Assembly (NCBI RefSeq): GCF_946885955.1
Contig: NZ_CAMPHI010000009.1
Coordinates: 1 to 64,000, forward strand
Length of the DNA stretch: 64,000 nt
Source: an uncultured Pseudomonas sp.
GTDB taxonomy: Bacteria > Pseudomonadota > Gammaproteobacteria > Pseudomonadales > Pseudomonadaceae
Reading direction: 5' to 3'
Shown here: positions 53,155 to 61,387 of the stretch, piece after piece
Layout: the number at the start of each line of letters is the position of its first letter
Position numbering within the stretch: the stretch's first letter is position 1
The notes under the pieces: generated by a model
Database searches by the model: none
Told to the model about the DNA's origin: nothing
The model's input: the letters and a program-made list of their open reading frames with translations, nothing else
Made by a program: the position numbers and the translations under genes

Positions 53155-55752
53155 ATGATCAACGTCGATCTGCAACAGCTGGTACAGGCCCTCGACGCCG
53201 CCACCAAGAACGATCTGGAACTTGCGGCCGAGCGCTGTGTGGTACGTGGCGGCAGCAAGATTCTGGTCGAGGACCTGCTGCTCGGTCTGCTCGAGCGCCC
53301 GGATGGCCTGCTCGGCCGCGCCCTGCAGGATGCCGAAGTCGATGCCTTTGATCTGGCCAGCGCGCTGCAACCGCGCGGCGAGCACAACGAATCGCGCAAT
53401 CCGGTGTTCTCCACCGAGCTGGTGCAATGGCTGCAGGACGCCCTGCTGGTCGCCAACCTGGAACTCGGCCAGAACCAGGTCGACCAGGCCGCGCTGATCC
53501 TCGCCCTGCTGCGTAATCCGATGCGCTATGCCGGCAGTCATTACCAGGCGTTGCTGGCCAAACTTAACCCCGAGCGTCTGCGCGATTTCGCCGTGGCTCA
53601 GCAACCGCAGGCCGCCGCCGGAAAAGCTGCTGCCGGCGGTGAATCCAACCTCAAGCGCTTTACCCACAACTTCACCCAGCAGGCGCGCGACGGCAAACTC
53701 GACCCGGTGTTGTGCCGCGACGCGGCGATCCGCCAGATGATCGACATTCTCGCCCGTAGGCGTAAAAGCAACCCGATCGTGGTCGGTGAAGCCGGTGTCG
53801 GCAAGACCGCGATCGTCGAAGGCCTGGCCCTGCGCATCGCCGCCGGCGAGGTGCCGGATGCGCTCAAGGGCGTCGAGTTGCTGTGCCTGGACCTCGGCCT
53901 GCTGCAGGCCGGCGCCAGCGTCAAAGGTGAATTCGAACGTCGCCTGCAAGGCGTGATCGATGAGGTGAAGGGCTCGCCCAAGCCGATCATCCTGTTTATC
54001 GACGAAGCCCACACCCTGATCGGCGCCGGTGGCCAGGCCGGTGGTGGCGACGCCGCCAATCTGCTCAAGCCGGCCCTGGCCCGTGGCGAGCTGCGCACCA
54101 TCGCCGCCACCACCTGGAGCGAATACAAGAAGTATTTCGAGAAAGACCCGGCCCTGGCCCGGCGCTTCCAGCCGGTGCAACTGCTCGAACCCACGGTTGA
54201 CGAGGCGGTGACCATCCTCCGCGGCCTGGCTCCGGTGTATGAAAAGAGCCATGGCATCTACCTGCGTGACGACGCCGTGGTCGCCGCCGCCGAGCTGTCC
54301 GCGCGCTACCTCGCCGGCCGCCAGCTGCCCGACAAGGCCGTCGACGTATTGGATACCGCCTGCGCCCGCGTGCGCATCAGCCTGGCTGCCGCCCCCGAAG
54401 CGCTGGAGCGTTTGCGCGGCGAGATCGCCGAAGGCGAGCGCCAGGGCGAAGCCATGGGCCGCGACCTCGATGCCGGCCTGAATATCGATACCGAGGCTCT
54501 GGAGCAGTTGCAACAGCGCCTGAGCGAAGCCCGCGCCGAACTGGAACAGATCGAAACCCGCTGGTCGGCACAACGCGATCTGGCCACGCGCCTGCTGGAA
54601 CTGCGCAAGCAGTGCGCCAGCGCGCGTACCGCCAATGGCGAGGAGAACCCGGAACAAGCGGCCGCGCTGCAACAGCTGGAGAGCGAGTTGCGCGAGGTGC
54701 AGGTGGAACTGGCCAGCGCCCAGGCCAACGAGCGCCTGGTCAGCTTCGAAGTCTGCCCGCGCCTGGTCGCCGAGGTGATCAGTCACTGGACCGGCGTACC
54801 GCTGAGCCAGTTGGCCCGCGAACACAACAGCAAGGTGCTGAGCTTCGCCAGCGATCTGCGCCAGCGCCTGCGTGGCCAGGAACAGGCCATCGAAGCCCTG
54901 GATCGCTCGATGCGCGCCACCGCCGCCGGCCTCAACCGCGCCGATGCGCCGGTCGGGGTATTCCTGCTGGTCGGCCCCAGCGGCGTCGGCAAGACCGAAA
55001 CCGCCCTGGCCCTGGCCGACCTGCTGTATGGCGGCGAGCGTTTCCTCACCACCATCAACATGTCCGAATTCCAGGAAAAGCACACCGTATCGCGGTTGAT
55101 CGGCGCGCCACCCGGCTACGTCGGTTACGGCGAGGGCGGCATGCTCACCGAAGCGGTGCGGCAGAAGCCCTACTCGGTGGTGCTGCTCGACGAAGTGGAA
55201 AAAACCGACCCGGACGTGATGAACGTCTTCTATCAGATCTTCGATAAAGGCGTGGCCAACGACGGCGAAGGGCGTGAGATCAACTTCCGCAACACGCTGA
55301 TCCTGATGACCAGCAACCTCGCCAGCGAGCGCATCGCCAGCCTCTGCCAGGGCGGCCAGCGGCCGAATGCGGAAGATCTGGAGCAGGCGATTCGCCCGAC
55401 CCTGTCGCAGCATTTCAAACCGGCGCTGCTCGGTCGTATGCGCGTGGTGCCCTACTATCCGATCGATGGCGCAGTACTCAACGAACTGGTCGGCCTCAAG
55501 CTCGCGCGTTTCGGCGAGCGCCTGGCCCGTCGCCAGTTGCAGTTCAGCCACTGCCCGGCGCTGCTGGAAAACCTCGCCGAACGCTGCAGCCACAGCGACA
55601 GCGGCGCGCGCTTGATCGATCACCTGATCGACCAGCACCTGCAACCCTTGGTAGTCGACCGCCTGCTGGCCGCCATGGCCAACGGCGAAACCCTGCAGCG
55701 CGTGCACGCCACCCTGGACGGCGAAGGATCGGTGGTCTGTGAGTTCGCTTAA
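53155..55752 (+). CDS. clpV: T6SS sheath-recycling ATPase ClpV (TssH)
   Basis: AAA+ disaggregase that dismantles contracted TssBC sheaths. The 865-residue protein has an N-domain (1-150), AAA1 with Walker A GEAGVGKTAIVEG (about 210) and Walker B ILFIDEAHTL, a coiled-coil M-domain (about 410-530), AAA2 with GPSGVGKTE (about 606) and VVLLDEVEKTD, and a C-terminal small domain. Sequence and size are those of ClpV rather than ClpB. The ATG at 53155 has GGAAAGAG upstream. The start of the sigma-54 activator gene lies at its end. Confidence 0.97.
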   Translation: MINVDLQQLVQALDAATKNDLELAAERCVVRGGSKILVEDLLLGLLERPDGLLGRALQDAEVDAFDLASALQPRGEHNESRNPVFSTELVQWLQDALLVANLELGQNQVDQAALILALLRNPMRYAGSHYQALLAKLNPERLRDFAVAQQPQAAAGKAAAGGESNLKRFTHNFTQQARDGKLDPVLCRDAAIRQMIDILARRRKSNPIVVGEAGVGKTAIVEGLALRIAAGEVPDALKGVELLCLDLGLLQAGASVKGEFERRLQGVIDEVKGSPKPIILFIDEAHTLIGAGGQAGGGDAANLLKPALARGELRTIAATTWSEYKKYFEKDPALARRFQPVQLLEPTVDEAVTILRGLAPVYEKSHGIYLRDDAVVAAAELSARYLAGRQLPDKAVDVLDTACARVRISLAAAPEALERLRGEIAEGERQGEAMGRDLDAGLNIDTEALEQLQQRLSEARAELEQIETRWSAQRDLATRLLELRKQCASARTANGEENPEQAAALQQLESELREVQVELASAQANERLVSFEVCPRLVAEVISHWTGVPLSQLAREHNSKVLSFASDLRQRLRGQEQAIEALDRSMRATAAGLNRADAPVGVFLLVGPSGVGKTETALALADLLYGGERFLTTINMSEFQEKHTVSRLIGAPPGYVGYGEGGMLTEAVRQKPYSVVLLDEVEKTDPDVMNVFYQIFDKGVANDGEGREINFRNTLILMTSNLASERIASLCQGGQRPNAEDLEQAIRPTLSQHFKPALLGRMRVVPYYPIDGAVLNELVGLKLARFGERLARRQLQFSHCPALLENLAERCSHSDSGARLIDHLIDQHLQPLVVDRLLAAMANGETLQRVHATLDGEGSVVCEFA

Positions 55753-55762
55753 GGTCCCGCCG

Positions 55763-57271
<1,509 letters not shown>

Positions 57272-57329
57272 GACCTGACGAACATGCACCTGCCCACTAC
57301 CCGCCCCTACCTGAAGAGAAGAGCAAACG

Positions 57330-57464
57330 ATGCCTAAGCATTACTACCCCATCGCCTTACTCGCCCTGGCCCTTTGCCTCACCGGCTGCAGCGGAAATTA
57401 CAAATACAGCGACGACCAATACCGCCCCCTGGGTGACCCACAAGTAGTGAAACGCGGCAACTGA
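57330..57464 (+). CDS. Small T6SS-associated lipoprotein (OrfX-like)
   Basis: A 44-residue lipoprotein. MPKHYYPIALLALALCLTGC gives a lipobox with Cys at 20, followed by a 24-residue mature tail SGNYKYSDDQYRPLGDPQVV ending in KRGN. GAAGAG lies upstream of the ATG. Its place between the sigma-54 regulator and fha is that of orfX (PA1664) in HSI-II, as I recall. It could be a short accessory of the TssJLM complex; function not known. Confidence 0.8.
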   Translation: MPKHYYPIALLALALCLTGCSGNYKYSDDQYRPLGDPQVVKRGN

Positions 57465-57483
57465 CCGCAAGGAGTTAACAACC

Positions 57484-58680
57484 ATGGAACTGGTCTTCGA
57501 TGTGGTCAGTGCACAGCAGTTCGTGCCAGGTCTATTGACCACCAAAACCTTCAAGCAAGCCGGCGGCATCATTGGTCGTGCGGAGGAGTGCGACTGGGTG
57601 ATTCCGGATCGCAAGCGCGTACTGTCGAGCCGGCATGCCGAGGTCAGCTATCGCGATGGCAGCTTCTTTCTGACCGACACCAGCAGCAACGGCATTCAGC
57701 TCAAAGACAGCGGTGCCAGCCTGCGCAAGGGCCAGCCGCAACGCATCGAGCACGGCAGCGTGTATTGCTTCGGTGAATTCGAAATCCGCGCGCGCCTGAT
57801 TCAGGACCCGGCCCTGTTCGCCGGCGAGATCGGCCGTGCACAGCCAGCCGGCAGCATCATTCCGGACGATGCCTTCCTCGATCTGGACCCATTGACCGCC
57901 CTCGATCAACAGGAGCGGGTATACGCCGAGGTCGACGACCTGACCGCGGTCATCCGTCCGCACAGGGTGCAGGCGCAGCAGCGCGATTACGCGCAGATCG
58001 ACGAGGAAAACCTGCAGGTGCCCGAACTGGTGGCGCCGACGCCGGCCCCGCAACCCAAGCGCGCGCCCGAGCCGGTACGCCTGCCTCCGACCTTCTGGGA
58101 AAAATTCGGCGAGGCCCTCGGGGTCAAGCTCGACGACCTCGACGACGATGGTCGCGAAGCCCTGGCGCTGCATGCCGCCAAGCTGCTCAAGCAGAGCGTC
58201 GGCAGCCTGCAACAAAGCCTGCGCACCCGTAGCGAACTGAAGAACGAATTGCGCCTGGCCCTGACCACCGTGCAGAGCGCCGGCAACAACCCGCTCAAGC
58301 ACACCGCCGACAGCAGCGAAGCCCTGACCGCCCTGCTACGCGGCGGCAAGGCCGGTGCGCTTTCCGCCGAGCAGACCATCAGCCGCAGCTTCCGCGATCT
58401 GCAAGCGCACCAGGTGGCGCTGCTCGCCGCCAGCCGCGCGGCGGTCAAGGGCATGTTCGAGCAGCTGTCGCCGGAGCAACTGAGCCTGCGTTTCGAACGC
58501 GAAGGGCGCAAGCCATTGATCGCCACTGCCGGCAGCCGCTGGCGCGCCTACCGCCGCCTGCACAGTGCACTGGAGCAGAACGACGACTGGAGCGACCGTC
58601 TGTTCGCCCGCGACTTCGCCAATACCTATGAAGAACAGGTCCGCCTGATCGCCACCCTCAACAACGACGTTCAAGGATGA
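57484..58680 (+). CDS. T6SS FHA-domain protein (TagH / Fha2-like)
   Basis: The 398-residue cytoplasmic protein has an N-terminal FHA phosphothreonine-binding domain (about 25-100; GGIIGRAEECDWVIPDRKRVLSSRHAEVSYRDGSFFLTDTSSNG with the conserved Gly-Arg and Ser-Arg-His). A variable linker follows, then a C-terminal TagH/VasC-like helical domain (about 195-390; SFRDLQAHQVALLAASRAAVKGMFEQLSPEQL). AAGGAG precedes the ATG. In HSI-II it works with the Stp/Stk phosphatase-kinase pair, which would be expected beyond the window end. Confidence 0.92.
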   Translation: MELVFDVVSAQQFVPGLLTTKTFKQAGGIIGRAEECDWVIPDRKRVLSSRHAEVSYRDGSFFLTDTSSNGIQLKDSGASLRKGQPQRIEHGSVYCFGEFEIRARLIQDPALFAGEIGRAQPAGSIIPDDAFLDLDPLTALDQQERVYAEVDDLTAVIRPHRVQAQQRDYAQIDEENLQVPELVAPTPAPQPKRAPEPVRLPPTFWEKFGEALGVKLDDLDDDGREALALHAAKLLKQSVGSLQQSLRTRSELKNELRLALTTVQSAGNNPLKHTADSSEALTALLRGGKAGALSAEQTISRSFRDLQAHQVALLAASRAAVKGMFEQLSPEQLSLRFEREGRKPLIATAGSRWRAYRRLHSALEQNDDWSDRLFARDFANTYEEQVRLIATLNNDVQG

Positions 58681-58685
58681 TCCCC

Positions 58686-59168
58686 ATGCATCGCTTTGCC
58701 CCCCTCGCCCTGCTGGCCGCATTACTGGCCCTCGCCGGCTGCTCGGCGCTGTCGCCGTATTCCGACATGACCAAACTCGACCTGCGCCTGAGCGGCAGCG
58801 AACAGCTGAACCCGGACCTCAACGGCCGGCCCTCGCCGATCGTCCTGCGCCTGATCGAACTCAAGCACCCGGTGGCCTTCGAAAGCGCCGATTTCTTCTC
58901 CCTCTATCAGCGCCCGAAAGAAGCCCTGTCGCCGGACATGGTCACCTCCGAAGAGTTCGAGCTGCGCCCGGGCGAACACCGCGAACTGAAGCTGTCGGTG
59001 CAGCAAGGTAGCCGCTACGTCGGCGTACTGGCCGCCTACCGCGACCTGCCGGAAAGCAACTGGCGCGTGGTGATTCCGCTGCGCGAGCAGGAGCGCAACA
59101 GCAGCGAACTGGTACTCGATGCCCAGGGCATCAGGACGATAGACGACAACACCACGGAAGAGGATTGA
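58686..59168 (+). CDS. tssJ: T6SS outer-membrane lipoprotein TssJ
   Basis: The 160-residue lipoprotein has a lipobox ALLALAGC (Cys near 19) and a C2-like beta-sandwich with LDLRLSGSEQLNPDLNGRPSPIVLRLIELKHPVAFESADFFSLY, the family core. It anchors TssM to the outer membrane. The ATG at 58686 has AAGGA at good spacing; the in-frame ATG at 58677 would overlap the fha stop (ATGA) and add three residues. Confidence 0.94.
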   Translation: MHRFAPLALLAALLALAGCSALSPYSDMTKLDLRLSGSEQLNPDLNGRPSPIVLRLIELKHPVAFESADFFSLYQRPKEALSPDMVTSEEFELRPGEHRELKLSVQQGSRYVGVLAAYRDLPESNWRVVIPLREQERNSSELVLDAQGIRTIDDNTTEED

Positions 59169-59171
59169 GCC

Positions 59172-60503
59172 ATGGCCATGCATAAAGTGGTCTGGCAGGA
59201 AGGCATGCTGCTGCGCCCGCAGCACTTCCAGCAGAACGACCGTTACTACGACTACCAGCTGAAAACCCGCACGCAAAAGCTCGAGAGCTACGCCTGGGGC
59301 TTTTTCGAGCTGGAGATCGACCGCCAGTTCCTCAACATGGGCAAGCTGGTGGTGAGCAAGGCCAGCGGCATCCTGCCCGACGGCACCCTCTTCGACCTCG
59401 GCGCCGAGCGCGAGCCGCTGGCCCTGGACGTGCCGCCGAACACCGGCAACACCTCGGTGTACCTGGCCCTGCCGCTGGTCACCGGCAACCATATCGAGAG
59501 CCGTCGCCCCGAGCAGCAGGACGTGCTGGCGCGCTTCACCGCCTTCGACGAGGAAGTCGCCGACTCCAACGCCGGCGACAGCGCCTCCAGCCAGGTCAGC
59601 TGCGGCCGCCCGGACTTCCGCCTGCTGCTCGGCGAGCAGCAGAGCGACCAGGCCTACGTCAAATTGCAGCTGTGCGACGTGCTCGACACCACCCCGGACG
59701 GGGTCATCAGCATCGACCCGGAATTCATTCCGACCTATGTCAACTTCCAGGCCTCCGGTTACCTGCTGAGCTGCCTGAAAGAGGTGATCAGCATGCTCGC
59801 CCACCGCGGCGACATCCTCGCCGAGCGTATTCGCGCCACCGGCAAGGTCGGCGGTGCGGAAGTCGGCGACTTCATGATGCTGCAGCTGATCAACCGCTTC
59901 GAACCGGTGCTGCGTCACTACCTGGGCATCGAGCAGGTCCACCCGGAGCACATCTACCGCGAACTGCTCGGCCTGCTCGGCGAGTTGGCGACCTTTTCCA
60001 GCGAGTTCAAACGTCCGCGTCTGGACAGCCGCTACCTGCACAGCGACCAGGGTCTGAGCTTCCGCAAACTGATGGATGCGATCCGCCAGGTGCTGTCGAT
60101 GGTGCTCGAACAACACGCCATCGAACTGCTGCTGCAACAGCGTCAGTACGGCATCCAGGTGTCGCCGCTGCACGACCACAAGCTGCTCGGCACCTCGTCC
60201 TTCGTGCTCGCCGCCAGCGCCCAGTGCGACTCGGAAGAGCTGCGCAACCGTTTGCCGGCGCACCTCAAGGTCGGCCCGGTGGAGAGTATCCGCCAACTGG
60301 TCAACCTGCACCTGCCGGGGATCAAGGTCAAACCGCTGCCGGTGGCGCCGCGGCAGATCCCGTTCCACTCGGGCAAAACCTACTTCGCCTTGGAGCTCGG
60401 CTCCGAGGAACTGGCGCAGCTGGAACGCTCCGGCGGCTTCGCCTTCCACGTGTCCGGCGAGTTCTCCGGGCTTGAGCTGAAATTCTGGGCGATCAGGAAC
60501 TGA
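59172..60503 (+). CDS. tssK: T6SS baseplate-membrane linker TssK
   Basis: The 443-residue trimeric protein connects the baseplate to the TssJLM membrane complex. The N-terminal signature MHKVVWQEGMLLRPQHFQQNDRYYDYQ and the C-terminal PRQIPFHSGKTYFALELGSEELAQLERSGGFAFHVSGEF are typical. The start at 59172 has GAGG upstream and lies 3 bp after the tssJ stop. Confidence 0.97.
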   Translation: MAMHKVVWQEGMLLRPQHFQQNDRYYDYQLKTRTQKLESYAWGFFELEIDRQFLNMGKLVVSKASGILPDGTLFDLGAEREPLALDVPPNTGNTSVYLALPLVTGNHIESRRPEQQDVLARFTAFDEEVADSNAGDSASSQVSCGRPDFRLLLGEQQSDQAYVKLQLCDVLDTTPDGVISIDPEFIPTYVNFQASGYLLSCLKEVISMLAHRGDILAERIRATGKVGGAEVGDFMMLQLINRFEPVLRHYLGIEQVHPEHIYRELLGLLGELATFSSEFKRPRLDSRYLHSDQGLSFRKLMDAIRQVLSMVLEQHAIELLLQQRQYGIQVSPLHDHKLLGTSSFVLAASAQCDSEELRNRLPAHLKVGPVESIRQLVNLHLPGIKVKPLPVAPRQIPFHSGKTYFALELGSEELAQLERSGGFAFHVSGEFSGLELKFWAIRN

Positions 60504-60505
60504 CG

Positions 60506-61387
60506 ATGACTACCAAGGAAATGGAATACGGCCAGGACGACAAAACCGTCATCCTCAACCGCAAAGGCGATGCCCCGGCGCAAAGCCCGCTGACCGACTT
60601 CGCCGCCCCGCCGAAATTCGAGCAACTGGAAGAGCGGATGATTTATGCCGCCCGTCTGCGCCCGGCGGAAACCTTCAATATCAGCCTCAACCCGCTGGTG
60701 GCCGCGGCCTCCAACCTGCTCTCGGAAGTGGTGCGGCTGAAACACAGTTTCGAAGAGGAAGACCTGCACGCACTGCACCGGAACCTGTCCAGCGCGATCA
60801 AGTTGTTCGAGCACCGCTCCCTGCATGAAGGCGCAGAAAGCAGCCAGGTGATGGCCGCGCGTTACGTGCTCTGCACCGTGGTCGACGAAGCCGTGGTGAC
60901 CACGCCCTGGGGCAACGAGAGCGAATGGTCGCAGATGAGCCTGCTGTCGAGCTTCCACAACGAAACCTTCGGTGGCGAGAAGTTCTTCCAGCTGCTCGAG
61001 CGCCTGTCGCGCAACCCGGTCAAGCACCTGCCGATGCTCGAGCTGATGTACCTGTGCCTGTCGCTCGGTTTCGAGGGCAAGTACCGCGTGTTGCCGCGCG
61101 GCATGCTCGAACTGGAAGCGGTACGCGACAGCCTCTATCGGCAGATCCGCCAGCTGCGCGGCGACGTGCCGCGCGAAGTCTCGCCGCACTGGCAGGGCCT
61201 GAAGGACACGCGCCGGCGCCTGGTGCGCATCGTGCCCTGGTGGCTGGTGGCACTGTTCACCCTGATGTGCCTGGCCGTGATGTATGGCGGTTTCGCCTGG
61301 GTGCTGGGCGAACAGCGCACTACGATTTTGCAGCCGTACGAGCAACTCGACCCGTCCGCGGGTGTAAGCATGGATGATCAGAAATGA
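60506..61387 (+). CDS. tssL: T6SS inner-membrane protein TssL (DotU)
   Basis: The 293-residue protein has a cytoplasmic hook-like domain (about 40-225; PLVAAASNLLSEVVRLKHSF, YVLCTVVDEAVVTTPWGNESEWSQMSLLSSFHNETFGGEKFFQLLERL, LELMYLCLSLGFEGKYRV) and one C-terminal transmembrane helix (about 245-265; WWLVALFTLMCLAVMYGGFAWVLG). No peptidoglycan-binding OmpA domain is attached. Its TGA overlaps the tssM ATG. Confidence 0.96.
   Translation: MTTKEMEYGQDDKTVILNRKGDAPAQSPLTDFAAPPKFEQLEERMIYAARLRPAETFNISLNPLVAAASNLLSEVVRLKHSFEEEDLHALHRNLSSAIKLFEHRSLHEGAESSQVMAARYVLCTVVDEAVVTTPWGNESEWSQMSLLSSFHNETFGGEKFFQLLERLSRNPVKHLPMLELMYLCLSLGFEGKYRVLPRGMLELEAVRDSLYRQIRQLRGDVPREVSPHWQGLKDTRRRLVRIVPWWLVALFTLMCLAVMYGGFAWVLGEQRTTILQPYEQLDPSAGVSMDDQK

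Noticed and set aside
53137..55707. Minus-strand open frame of 856 codons opposite clpV
   Set aside because: It is a shadow of clpV; no domain, start or ribosome site was seen.
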